This document shows, in pieces, positions 11,364 through 20,320 of a stretch of 64,000 nucleotides of DNA. The DNA comes from Branchiostoma lanceolatum. Lineage: Eukaryota > Chordata > Leptocardii > Amphioxiformes > Branchiostomatidae. The stretch lies in assembly GCF_035083965.1 (NCBI RefSeq), contig NC_089730.1, positions 20,656,527-20,720,526 of the forward strand. Reading direction: 5' to 3'. How positions within the stretch are numbered: position 1 is the first letter of the stretch; each line of letters opens with the position of its first letter. Position numbers and translations under genes: made by a program. The notes below the pieces were generated by a model. It did no database searches, was not told the DNA's origin, and worked only from the letters and a program-made list of their open reading frames with translations.

Positions 11364-11482
11364 TAGCCTGAAGCCCAGCCTTCTTAGTTTCAGTCCGCTA
11401 CCAAAGCTTCGCTCCCATTCTTCTTGGCGGGGAGCGGAGCTTGAGTAGCGGACTAAAGCTAAGAAGGCTGGGCTTCAGGCTA
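11364..11482. mobile_element. Short foldback MITE, 119 bp
   Basis: The arms begin TAGCCTGAAGCCCAGCC and end in the complement; inner parts 'GTCCGCTAC'/'GTAGCGGAC' also pair. The flanks (CCCCTAAG and ACGCTAAA) could be a worn 8 bp duplication. The ends resemble those of the element at 4979. Confidence 0.7.
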
Positions 11483-11780
11483 ACGCTAAAGATATTATTG
11501 ATAAGTTGAAGTTTCAATAGATACATACATCCACTATTAAACGCACTTAATAGATAAGTTACATTAACTTTTGTTGTTTACCTCTGTCATAACGATGCAG
11601 AATATACACATGAATGAGTAGGCTGACAGACAGAAATACGAAAATCCAAGCAGTGTTATGTGTTAGCTGATGAAACAATCTAAAATGGTACAATAAGTTG
11701 GCGGTGAGAGCTTACTGCCAAAATCACGAACATAAACATTTATCAGTTGTCTATATGTTCTTTTCGGACAGACGTTTTAT

Positions 11781-11868
11781 CTAGTACATGACGCTACCGG
11801 TTACTACATCTGCCGTCTTGAGGGCGATCTTCTCCAGTTCGCGTCGTTAAAAATCCGGTAGAACCGGG
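11781..11868 (-). pseudogene. Decayed copy of the orphan terminal exon
   Basis: The minus strand reads RELEKIALKTADVVTGSVMY then stop (TAG at 11783-11781). This mirrors the end of the exon at 12032-12236 (RELRNIDTAWAEVVAASVMY), and the bases around the stop (TCTAGTACATGACGCTA) are also shared. The upstream part is out of frame by a small indel. Confidence 0.5.
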
Positions 11869-12031
11869 TAGTATTACACATACAACGTTATAAACTCATT
11901 AAACATTAAATAGTTGTCTATACGCTTTATCTAGTATACTGAGACTCCAGATGTTGGTGGTGGGGAAGATTGCGACCTTGTTATCACATGCCCCATTTTT
12001 TTCCCCGCTCTCCCCGCCAAGAGAGTTTTAT

Positions 12032-12236
12032 CTAGTACATGACGCTAGCGGCCACTACCTCCGCCCACGCGGTGTCGATGTTCCTCAGTTCGCGGTACAG
12101 GTCCTGGTAGAACGGTTTGTCGATGGAGCTGATGGTGTTCGGTGCCAGTGGGTTCATGTTGGGCTGGGTGATCAACACGCTGGCGTTGAAAGACTGGTAG
12201 AGGCTACAATCTTTGTTCCACGGGTGGAGAGAGAAT
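12032..12236 (-). CDS. Orphan 3' terminal exon, 68 aa, unrecognised
   Basis: After an acceptor (TTTTCCAACAG at 12247-12237) the minus strand is open to TAG at 12034-12032. It encodes 'FSLHPWNKDCSLYQSFNASV', then about 28 residues, then RELRNIDTAWAEVVAASVMY. I do not recognise the family. No upstream exons are evident before ZNF-2, so this is either the last exon of a gene with a far 5' part or a stranded gene fragment. The worn copy at 11781 supports local duplication. Confidence 0.45.
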
Positions 12237-12542
12237 CTGTTGGAAAAGGTGTGGAAAGGCAGAATAATGTTAATCATGGGAGACGTAACTTAGAAAAGGT
12301 ACGCAAATTACTAAATGATACAAAACCAAAATAAGATATATTGTACATGAAAGCATACTACAAAATTAATGAAACAATGCTGTAACCTTAACATTATATA
12401 ATATAGCGTCTATTTACCCACCTTAAACAAGACGATCGTATGTTGCACGGATCGTCACGAACTAATCAAAAGTGTTGAGTTTCTTCCTCTCTGGGGACTG
12501 CAGGTTATACCAGTTCACAGTCTTTTACGGTTAATGGACAAT

Positions 12543-12702
12543 ATGTGTAGCCATGTGACGGTCTAAACGGCTGTTCTGTACAGAAGAATAGTCACACTGA
12601 TCACATTTGCAGGCTTTTTTCACCTGTATGTTTTCTCATATGCACGGATAGGCGAGACCTGTTAGCTGTCCTGAACCCGCACTCTCCACACTTGTAGGGT
12701 TT
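12543..12702 (-). pseudogene. Former last two fingers of ZNF-2
   Basis: Directly after the ZNF-2 stop the same frame continues as [20 protein letters not shown] and so on to HMRKHTGEK, then a worn finger. A stop now replaces the linker codon in 'HTG-E-KP' at 12705-12703, so these fingers are lost to the protein. Confidence 0.75.
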
Positions 12703-13779
12703 TTAATCAGTGTGTTTAGCCATGTGTCGGTACAGATCCCTTTTACGTGTAGCAGAATAGTCGCACTGATCACACTTACAGGGTTTTTCAACAGCATGTC
12801 TTTTCATATGTTCGGATAGTCTAAACCTAGCAGCCGTCCTGTATCCGCACTCTCCGCACATGTACGGCTTTTCTCCCGTGTGCTTATTAGTCATGTGTCG
12901 GTCTAAAGACCTCTTATGTGCAGCAGAATAGTCACACTGGTCACACTTGTTGGGCTTCTCAACTGTATGTGTATTCATATGTCCGGATAGGGTAGACTTT
13001 CTGGTCGTCCTAAATCCACACTCTCCACAAATGTATGGTTTCTCACCGGTATGTTTTCTCATATGTACGGTTAGGTCAGATCTGTTCCTTGTCCTGAATC
13101 CGCACTCTTCACACATGTAGGGTTTTTCGCCGGTGTGTTTAGCCATGTGTCGGTCTAAGTGGCCTTTCTGTACAGCAGAATAGTCACACTGGTCACATTT
13201 GTATGGTTTTTCTCCGGTGTGTTTACGCTTGTGTCGATCTAAACCGCATTTCTTTGCAGCATAATAGTCGCACTGGTCACATTTGTAGGGTTTCTCACCG
13301 GTATGTTTTCTCATATGTTCGGATAGGCGAGACCTGTTGGCTGTCCTGTACCCGCACTCCCCACACATGTAGGGTTCGTCTCCAGTGTGTTTAGCCATGT
13401 GTAGATCAAAGTGGTCTTTTCGTGCTGCAGAATAGTCGCACTGGCCACATTTGAAGGGTTTCTCCCCTGTATGTTTTCTGGTGTGTTTGATTAGGTCAGC
13501 CTTCGAAGCTGCCTTGTAGTCACATTCCGTACATGCGAAACGTTTTTCCACAGCACGCTTCACAACAGGTCTGACCTGTTGCTCTGTACGACTCTGTACA
13601 TGTACGGAAGGGCGGACAAACTTTATCCCGCTCGTTTCCTCACATGGAATGATCCCTTCCTTGTCCTGCTGCCTTCCCGTGTCTGTTGCCGGGTCCTCGT
13701 GGCTACTTGTCTCGTTCCCAGCTGCAGGGTGTTCAGTTGCCAGCTCTTCCTCATGAATCTCACGGCTCCTCTCGTCCAT
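12703..13779 (-). CDS. C2H2 zinc-finger protein ZNF-2, class A (358 aa)
   Basis: The start chosen is MDERSREIHEEE at 13779. Longer upstream readings cross a clear acceptor (TTGTTGTTAG) nine bases before this ATG. Residues 1-95 hold the family N-terminal box (ATEHPAAGNETSS, TDTGRQQDKE, PCEETSGIK) and a basic 'RTEQQVRPVVKRAVEKR'. Ten regular fingers follow with TGEKP linkers, alternating CDQCDYSAA and CGECGYRTA types. The fingers carry Tyr/Phe two residues after the second Cys, as in REST-like fingers. A nuclear DNA-binding role is inferred. The C-terminus is truncated by a stop in a linker. Its putative promoter, about 1 kb upstream, is split by the LTR element at 14852. Confidence 0.9.
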   Translation of the reverse strand: MDERSREIHEEELATEHPAAGNETSSHEDPATDTGRQQDKEGIIPCEETSGIKFVRPSVHVQSRTEQQVRPVVKRAVEKRFACTECDYKAASKADLIKHTRKHTGEKPFKCGQCDYSAARKDHFDLHMAKHTGDEPYMCGECGYRTANRSRLSEHMRKHTGEKPYKCDQCDYYAAKKCGLDRHKRKHTGEKPYKCDQCDYSAVQKGHLDRHMAKHTGEKPYMCEECGFRTRNRSDLTVHMRKHTGEKPYICGECGFRTTRKSTLSGHMNTHTVEKPNKCDQCDYSAAHKRSLDRHMTNKHTGEKPYMCGECGYRTAARFRLSEHMKRHAVEKPCKCDQCDYSATRKRDLYRHMAKHTD

Positions 13780-14740
13780 TTGTATTTCTAACAACAATAG
13801 AATGTAAAAAAAATAATATTGGTTTAAGGAATATTGAAAACGTGTCCACATCGTCTTTTCCTGAAACATATGACATGTGACAACCCATGCATGGTATACA
13901 TTGGGAAATATATCAAAGAATGTCTAGACGTAAGAAACTCCTCCGATAATTGTAAAATCCCATTGTCATCCCATACTACTACACCATATTGTATAAGATA
14001 GACTAGTACACCATATTGTATAATATAGACGGATTAGCCTAGTAGAATGTTATCTATGTACCAGTGAATGCCATACTCTGTACCTTGTACAATTGTTGAG
14101 CAATAAAGTTATTATTTGGGAGGACAACTTGTAAAGGTGTTGATACACCTGTTTTGTCCTCCCTTCCACTTGTTTTTGCATGTGGTAAATTCAAATAAAG
14201 AAATTATCATTATGTGAGCGTGTCATTGTTGTGTTCCTTTGAACTTGAGGGTTGATGATAGACTGGGTCGGAGACTTTGAGATGTGCTCTCTACATCTAC
14301 TTTAATCAGGAAGGGTTAGTTGAGGGTAGTACAGATGGTGTTGCTCAGACCTCAGGTTGAGTGTAAAGAGGAAGTTCTTGGGTATCCTTACGTTGGCCTG
14401 AGCTACTTAGTATGTAAATGGCCAAAACTAATACATAATGTGGAGGGGTGCTGCTCTGGCTATGTTACTGATAATACAAGTTAAGCTTACCAACGATGAT
14501 CATGTTATATCTTAAACGGCTTCACATGAATAGTGTTAGAAAATGTTATGATAAAACTGTAACTTGAAACAGAAAACAGCCGGAAGGAGTCTGCAACGGA
14601 GGCTAAGGTATAGTGCTAAATAACGTTACGTTCTCTAGGCCCCCCTCCCCCATAGAAAATCACCTTAAGATTCGTCCCCCAAGATACTCTCGTAGACCTA
14701 TTAAATCGTATACATAGCAGTTAATCAACAACCGTCTAAC
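13780..14740 (-). other. Untranslated first intron of ZNF-2
   Basis: It is bounded by the acceptor before the ZNF-2 start and the donor ATACAG|GTTAGACGG (last exon base 14741). It holds no ORF. A C-rich run (14640-14652) matches the position of similar runs in the ZNF-3 and ZNF-6 introns. Confidence 0.45.
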
Positions 14741-14851
14741 CTGTATTTTGCTATACTTGAGAAGAGACAGAGCGTTGAATAGCCGTCAAAGTCGTCTTAA
14801 TTTACATAAAGAGATCTTTGTGTCGCTGGTCAAAATGGCGACCAAGCGTAG
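14741..14851 (-). promoter_or_regulatory. ZNF-2 exon 1 and proximal promoter, cut off by the LTR element
   Basis: The donor at 14741 and the YY1-like CAAAATGGCG at 14831-14840 match the ZNF-3 region at 23414-23525 almost base for base. In ZNF-3 the block continues into a DR1-like box within 50 bp. Here that second half is at 20226-20300, on the far side of the 5.4 kb retroelement. Confidence 0.65.
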
Positions 14852-15080
14852 TGTAACAAGGTATTGATCGTCCTTACCTCGTATCCGTGGGCTCTACAGA
14901 AGGTGGAACTTCGTGATGGATTATGTTGTCGAACTCGAACCTAACTATCGCTAAGCGTGCACGCTCTAAACTAAACTGAACCGTAACAACTTGCTTGAAC
15001 TTGCCCCAACGCAACGCAACTAACTTCAACATCCGGGGCCTCGATCAGGGCTGACCCCTGACCTCCTAAACCTGGTTACA
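14852..15080 (-). repeat. 3' LTR (229 bp)
   Basis: Begins TGTAACAAGG and ends TGGTTACA in plus orientation. It reads identical to the copy at 19997. A purine-rich tract lies just inside it. Confidence 0.95.
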
Positions 15081-15115
15081 CTGTCCTCCCTCCTATGAAG
15101 ACACGTCCTCGTGTC

Positions 15116-16585
15116 TTAGAATCCCAATCTATCCGGGGGTCTCCCCCGGCGTCGGGAGCGGGTTGTAGTGGGTGCTGGAGCGTCACACACATTTTGACTC
15201 TGGTCTTCGTTCATTGAGCAGTACCACTCTCCGTCTGGATCTATCTCAGCAGCTTCATGTGCTGTTATCCTTCTCCAGCTGTCGCAGGAGTCACACTGCA
15301 CCCAATCCTGCAGCGACTCTGCGTCTAAATCCTCAGCTGGAGTCTCCTCGGCAGGTAACTCATCTGTCAAAGAATCTTCTGCTCTCGCTCCAGTTTCCTC
15401 TTCCGGCTCTTGCACATGGTACTCCTTGAGCCTGTTGAAGTGCACTACGACCCTCTGTCGTCCTCCCACTCGCTGGACTCTATAGGTAACATCTGACATC
15501 CGTGTCACCACTCTGTAGGGTCCTTTCCATTTTGGGAAGAACTTCTTGCTCAATCCTCTCGGGACGGCTGGAATAGACAGCCAAACTTGGTCCCCCACGG
15601 AGAAGCCTCCTCCGTGGCATTTTCTGTCATACACATCCTTTTGGCGCCTATGTGCCGTTTCCATGTTCTGTCTAGCTCTTCTGTAAGCCATATCCAATTC
15701 TTCTCTCACCCCCTGTGCCTGAACGTCTATCCCTCCAGCTGGCTCTGGCCTGTCCACAGGCCACATGACGTCGGCTGGTACCCTTGCTTCCTCACCATAG
15801 GTGAGAAAGAATGGAGTGTAGTCTGTGCTGGAGTGGACACTGGTACGGTAGGCGAACAAGGCTGACTGAAGGCGGGCATCCCAGTCAGTGTGAGAGTCAT
15901 TCACATACATGGTAAGAATCTGACAGACCGTCCTATTAAATCGCTCGACCATGCCATCACCCTCTGGGTGATATGCCGTAGTTCTTGTCTTCTTAATTCC
16001 CAGCTCCTGGCATAATGTGTGGACAATCTGTGAATCAAAGTCTCTCCCTTGGTCACTGTGCAGCTGGTAGGGCACACCGAACCTGGTGATCCATGTATCA
16101 ATCAATGCTCGCACCACGGTCGTCGCCTTTTGATCTGGTAACGCTACAGCTTCCACCCATTTCGTCATATAATCAGATATTACCAATATGTGTTTATTTC
16201 CCTTCGGGGTCTCTGGGAAGGGTCCCATAAAGTCCATGGCCACCCTCTCCCACCGGAATCCTGGGGATGAGGGAACTAATGGTGCCCTTCTTCGCCGGGA
16301 CCCTGTCTTTCTCTTGGCACACTCTGAACATCCCTTCACATGTAGCTCGACATCGGTAGCCATCCCGTACCAAAAGAACCGTTCTCGCATTCTTAGAAGG
16401 GTTTTATCCACCCCTAGGTGCCCACTCAGAATACCTCCGTGGCATTCCCTGAGCACCTGTTCCCTCAGAGTCTTGGGCACGACGAGCTGGAGCCGATAGG
16501 AGGTGTCTGTGTTATCAGCATACAATCTCCGGTACAACACCCCCTCTTTGACCTCCATCCTCTCTCGGTCATTCCAATAGCGCAA
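15116..16585 (-). CDS. Integrase part of the Ty3/gypsy element, with C-terminal CW finger and AT-hook
   Basis: A retroviral-type integrase, which joins element DNA to the host genome. The N-terminal zinc motif (HGGILSGH...CSECAKRK) is followed by the DDE core (MDFMGPF, HSDQGRDF, HPEGDGMVERFN) and a GPY/F module (KWKGPYRVV). An acidic linker leads to residues 428-470, which match the CW zinc finger: WVQCDSCDSWRR, then WYC, N and C at the expected spacing. RRRGRPP at 478-484 is an AT-hook. CW modules of ZCWPW1 and MORC3 bind methylated H3K4, so a chromatin-targeting role is inferred. Confidence 0.9.
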   Translation of the reverse strand: MRYWNDRERMEVKEGVLYRRLYADNTDTSYRLQLVVPKTLREQVLRECHGGILSGHLGVDKTLLRMRERFFWYGMATDVELHVKGCSECAKRKTGSRRRRAPLVPSSPGFRWERVAMDFMGPFPETPKGNKHILVISDYMTKWVEAVALPDQKATTVVRALIDTWITRFGVPYQLHSDQGRDFDSQIVHTLCQELGIKKTRTTAYHPEGDGMVERFNRTVCQILTMYVNDSHTDWDARLQSALFAYRTSVHSSTDYTPFFLTYGEEARVPADVMWPVDRPEPAGGIDVQAQGVREELDMAYRRARQNMETAHRRQKDVYDRKCHGGGFSVGDQVWLSIPAVPRGLSKKFFPKWKGPYRVVTRMSDVTYRVQRVGGRQRVVVHFNRLKEYHVQEPEEETGARAEDSLTDELPAEETPAEDLDAESLQDWVQCDSCDSWRRITAHEAAEIDPDGEWYCSMNEDQSQNVCDAPAPTTTRSRRRGRPPDRLGF

Positions 16586-16618
16586 GCCTTCTTTCCCGAG
16601 TGGGGAGGGTTGTTCAGT

Positions 16619-19126
16619 CTAGTCTCCGCTCTCCACGGCTAACAGCACTGGGCTTATCTCAGGATCGTCGGCCTGCTGTTGCTTGATATCCTGACCGGCT
16701 GCAAAAGGTACAAGTACCTCAGGGGGGTCTGAAGCAACCTGGACTGACATCACGCCATCTGTCGGGGCATCTTCTAGGCCGCACTGTCGGCAGGGAATCC
16801 GGGACAACCCGTCCGCATTGCCATGTTTCTTCCCAGCTCTGTGCTGGACCGTGAATGAGAATGACGCTAACGTCTCCAGCCAACGTGCTACTTGATTCTC
16901 AGGCTCCTTAAATGTCATCAGCCATTTTAGGGCGTGGTGGTCGGTACGAACAGTAAACTCGCAACCTAACAAATAGTGTCTGAAATGCCATACAGAGTTA
17001 ACGAGAGCAAGCAGCTCTTTCCTGGTGGTGCAATACTTCCGTTCAGCTTTGCTCAGCGTACGACTGTGGTAGGCTATAGGGTGTTCACAACCGTTGACTT
17101 CTTGCGACAGTACAGCTCCCAGTCCCCGATCTGACGCATCTGTGTCTAAGATGAATTTCTTGTGAAAATCGGGGAAGGCTAGGACCGGGGCTGTGGTGAG
17201 TTCTCTTTGTAACTGCCTGAAAATCCCCTTTTCCTCCTCTCTGAACTCAAAGTTCCCCTCTCGGTCGTTGGCCAGCTGGTATAACGGTGCCGCGATACCT
17301 GAAAAGTTTCTCACAAACCTCCTGTAGTAAGAGCAAAAGCCCAAGAACGATCGGAGCTCTCCCCTGTTACTTGGGATCGGCCAGGTTTTGACGGCCTCTA
17401 CTTTCTTTGGTTCTGTCTCTACCCCCTGTTCACTCACTACATGTCCCAGGAAAGACACCTTCTCTCTCAGCAGTTGACACTTGGTAGTCTTGACCTTCAG
17501 CCCTGCATCTTGTAGGCGCTGCAAGACAGCCTCAAGTCGATCCCAATGCTCTTCAAACGTACGGCCAAAGACTATAATATCATCGAGGTAAACAAGACAG
17601 GAGGACCAGCAGAGTCCAGCCAAGACTAAGTCCATAAGCCGTTCAAATGTCGCGGGAGAGTTGCAAAGGCCCATGGGAAGGGTGTTGAACTCCCACAATC
17701 CTAGAGGTGTAGTGAACGCTGTCTTCTCTTTGCTACTTTCCTCTACTTCTACTTGGTGGTAACCGCTCACCAGATCAAGGGTACTGAAGAATTTTGCTCC
17801 CCCCAAAGCGTCCAGGGCGTCGTCTATCCTAGGTAGGGGATATGCATCCTTCAGTGTACAGTCATTGAGCTTTCTGTAGTCCACACAGAATCGGGTTGAC
17901 CCATCAGGTTTCTTTACCAAGACTACAGGAGCTCCCCAGGGAGAATGTGACTCCCTGATGATGCCTATCTCTCGCATGCCCTGGAGGCAGCGCGCCATCT
18001 CTTCTCGCTGGTGGGGTGAGTACCGTCTAGGTGCAAGTTTCACTGGCCTGGCACTACCGGTGTCAATCTTGTGTTTGACCTTGTCAGTTCTTCCCAAGTC
18101 CAGCGGTCCACGTGAGAACACATGTTGAAATCGATCAACTGTCCTATACACACGCCGCCGCTGGTCTGTGCTCAAGTCCTTCCTGTCCAGACCAAGGTCT
18201 GACAGGATGCGATCCACCTCTCCTGCCTCGGGAGTAGAACTCTTGGTGGCCAGACCCCTCAGCGTCAACACTTGCTGTGCCCTTGTGCGTCTCTTGGTTC
18301 TACCTTTGCCAGCTGGCGGCAGTACAACTTCCTCAGCCTCCCCTCCATCCATAGGAGTCAGCTGTCCGACCTTGGAACCACGCCGTAATGTCACTGGCTC
18401 TGGCGACGTGTTGACCAGCCTTACTGGTACGGACCCCTCGGTCGGCGTCACCACGGTTCTGGCACACACGACTTTGTCTTTCCCTTCCAAACTGTTGGGT
18501 TCGAACACAGCAGACAGAAAACCTCCCCATCCAGGGTTTGCATCTTGTATGCATCCAGGTACGACGACTTCATGACGTCCCGGGAGGGTAACATCTTCCG
18601 CTAAACTCACCCTGCAGACATTGGGGCGAATGGACAGGACTTGTAAGGGGCATGGTCTGCCTCGGACAGAGATGGTCTCTCCTACGGTGTCAACTACGGC
18701 TCTGACTGACCTCATAAAGTCCATTCCCAGGATACATCTCTCCTGCAAGCCGTGAACGACATAGACCTTCCTCTTGATCTCCGCACCATGCACCCTTATC
18801 CTCACCTCCACGGAACCAAGCACTTTAAGTACACCACCTCCCGCTGCTACGAAACTCTGCCAGCAATTCTTTAAGGGCACTTTACCACCCTTTTCCCAAA
18901 CTGAGCTATCAACACAAGATGGCCCCGCACCTGAATCTACCAATGCATTCAAATTTTGATTCCACATGTCCAGATTTAAATATAACAGTTGCTTGATTTC
19001 CCTGGCTTCACAATCTTCATGATCATTGTCTTCAACATCCTCATTATCATGGGCACAATCAGAAGAATCATTCAACTTACTGTTCTGGGGTGACTCCTTA
19101 ATATGCGCTAGTGTGTCACCCCCCAC
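16619..19126 (-). CDS. Protease, reverse transcriptase and RNase H part of the Ty3/gypsy element
   Basis: Order along the protein: retropepsin (ALVDSGAGPSCVD, about residues 61-73); reverse transcriptase with FCVDYRKLN, LPMGLCNSP and the YLDDIIVFG active site; RNase H (DTDASDRGLGAVL, then RTDHHALKWL); then GNADGLSR at the end of RNase H. The order PR-RT-RH-IN is that of Ty3/gypsy (Metaviridae), not copia. It copies element RNA into DNA in cytoplasmic particles. Confidence 0.95.
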   Translation of the reverse strand: MGGDTLAHIKESPQNSKLNDSSDCAHDNEDVEDNDHEDCEAREIKQLLYLNLDMWNQNLNALVDSGAGPSCVDSSVWEKGGKVPLKNCWQSFVAAGGGVLKVLGSVEVRIRVHGAEIKRKVYVVHGLQERCILGMDFMRSVRAVVDTVGETISVRGRPCPLQVLSIRPNVCRVSLAEDVTLPGRHEVVVPGCIQDANPGWGGFLSAVFEPNSLEGKDKVVCARTVVTPTEGSVPVRLVNTSPEPVTLRRGSKVGQLTPMDGGEAEEVVLPPAGKGRTKRRTRAQQVLTLRGLATKSSTPEAGEVDRILSDLGLDRKDLSTDQRRRVYRTVDRFQHVFSRGPLDLGRTDKVKHKIDTGSARPVKLAPRRYSPHQREEMARCLQGMREIGIIRESHSPWGAPVVLVKKPDGSTRFCVDYRKLNDCTLKDAYPLPRIDDALDALGGAKFFSTLDLVSGYHQVEVEESSKEKTAFTTPLGLWEFNTLPMGLCNSPATFERLMDLVLAGLCWSSCLVYLDDIIVFGRTFEEHWDRLEAVLQRLQDAGLKVKTTKCQLLREKVSFLGHVVSEQGVETEPKKVEAVKTWPIPSNRGELRSFLGFCSYYRRFVRNFSGIAAPLYQLANDREGNFEFREEEKGIFRQLQRELTTAPVLAFPDFHKKFILDTDASDRGLGAVLSQEVNGCEHPIAYHSRTLSKAERKYCTTRKELLALVNSVWHFRHYLLGCEFTVRTDHHALKWLMTFKEPENQVARWLETLASFSFTVQHRAGKKHGNADGLSRIPCRQCGLEDAPTDGVMSVQVASDPPEVLVPFAAGQDIKQQQADDPEISPVLLAVESGD

Positions 19127-19137
19127 CCCAGCGCCCC

Positions 19138-19932
19138 CTAGTTTGACGACTTCTTCGGGCTGGGGCAGTTCCTTGCCATGTGCGCACGGCCACCACAGTT
19201 GAAACAGATGTAGTCCCTACCACCAGCCTTGTTTCCGTTGTTGTTGTTGTCATTTCCCGGGTTGCTTGGGGTACGAACTCCGGTGTCGCTCCTCGTTACT
19301 GCGTCTTCAATTCGGGTCAGGCAACCCGCCATGCCCTCTACTCGGCTCTCCAGCCGGGCCACCCTTTCTTCTAGCTCCTCCTCCCTGCTATTGCTAGCGA
19401 CCATGTGCACCGTAGTGCTCTCCGTACCCTCCAGCTGTGCTGCGGCCCGGCGGATGTCTCTCAGATTATTCGGCCGAGGGAAAATGTCGCCCAACCTCTC
19501 TGCCAGCCTAGAGGGCTGCAGACCGGTAATGAAATAATTGACCCCCATCTTCTCCCTCTCCGCTACATCTGTTTTGGGGTGCCCGTACTGCAACAATGAC
19601 CTCAGTCGCATTTCATAGTCGAGTAGTGTCTCTCCTACCTTCCTGTGAAAGTGCAGTAGCTCGTCGAGCGAGGTTTGCTTCCTTTCCCCGGCCCCAAACC
19701 TGTCTGATAACACCGTGTGCAAATTTTCCACGTCATTTGTCAACTTGTCACCCAAACTCTCGGCGTACTCTAGAGCCGGACCCTCCAAATGTAGCATGAG
19801 GTACATTGGGTAACTTTCTACTTTCCATTGTTGCAATCTGGCCAGGCGAGCAAACTGCCTATACCACGAGCCGAAATTTAGGTTACGGCCTGAGAACTTG
19901 GCGAGTTTGATTTCTGCACGTGTCGCCGCCAT
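19138..19932 (-). CDS. Gag part of the Ty3/gypsy element
   Basis: 264 residues: a Ty3-type capsid region (from about residue 10, including 'FSGRNLNFGSWYRQFARL'), a coiled-coil-like stretch (EEELEERVARLESRVEGM) and a single CCHC knuckle near the end (CFNCGGRAHMARNC). It would form the particle and bind element RNA. It lies just upstream of the protease frame, as is usual. Confidence 0.92.
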   Translation of the reverse strand: MAATRAEIKLAKFSGRNLNFGSWYRQFARLARLQQWKVESYPMYLMLHLEGPALEYAESLGDKLTNDVENLHTVLSDRFGAGERKQTSLDELLHFHRKVGETLLDYEMRLRSLLQYGHPKTDVAEREKMGVNYFITGLQPSRLAERLGDIFPRPNNLRDIRRAAAQLEGTESTTVHMVASNSREEELEERVARLESRVEGMAGCLTRIEDAVTRSDTGVRTPSNPGNDNNNNGNKAGGRDYICFNCGGRAHMARNCPSPKKSSN

Positions 19933-19996
19933 CTTGAGTTTCTTTGTTCTTTGTCCGACGCGCGTTCCAGATTCTTCTGTTCACTTCTGACACCAA

Positions 19997-20225
19997 TGTA
20001 ACAAGGTATTGATCGTCCTTACCTCGTATCCGTGGGCTCTACAGAAGGTGGAACTTCGTGATGGATTATGTTGTCGAACTCGAACCTAACTATCGCTAAG
20101 CGTGCACGCTCTAAACTAAACTGAACCGTAACAACTTGCTTGAACTTGCCCCAACGCAACGCAACTAACTTCAACATCCGGGGCCTCGATCAGGGCTGAC
20201 CCCTGACCTCCTAAACCTGGTTACA
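19997..20225 (-). repeat. 5' LTR (229 bp)
   Basis: Reads identical to 14852-15080. It would carry the element's own promoter, pointing to the minus strand and so toward ZNF-2. The primer-binding site lies directly inside it. Confidence 0.95.
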
Positions 20226-20320
20226 GTAGTGACGGGTCAGCTCTTCTTCCAGTGAAAGATCAAAGGTTACCTACCTGATTACCCAAGTGAAACAGAAAAT
20301 AACCGACTGTACTGAATGAG
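20226..20320 (-). promoter_or_regulatory. Distal half of the ZNF-2 promoter module, displaced by the LTR element
   Basis: After the GTAG duplication the sequence resumes as GTGACGGGTCAG, then the DR1-like AGATCAAAGGTTA (20257-20269) and CCTGATTACCCAAGTGAAAC. This is the same order as the intact ZNF-3 copy at 23535-23600 and the ZNF-6 copy at 34850-34930. Confidence 0.65.

Larger units (their letters stand above)
14852..20225 (-). mobile_element. Ty3/gypsy LTR retrotransposon with CW zinc finger; looks whole, very young
   Basis: Two 229 bp LTRs (TGTAAC...GGTTACA) enclose gag, protease-RT-RNaseH and integrase parts, all on the minus strand. The flanks carry a 4 bp GTAG target duplication (14848-14851 and 20226-20229). 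The primer-binding site next to the 5' LTR begins TGGTGTCAGAAGTG, and a purine-rich tract abuts the 3' LTR. The LTRs read identical, so insertion is very recent. It looks whole or nearly so, with at most one break. The integrase end carries a CW finger and AT-hook in the place where chromoviruses have a chromodomain. It lies inside the promoter module of ZNF-2. Confidence 0.95.

Noticed and set aside
13780-13869. Hydrophobic N-terminal extension of ZNF-2
   Set aside because: It is the polypyrimidine tract of the acceptor read as codons.
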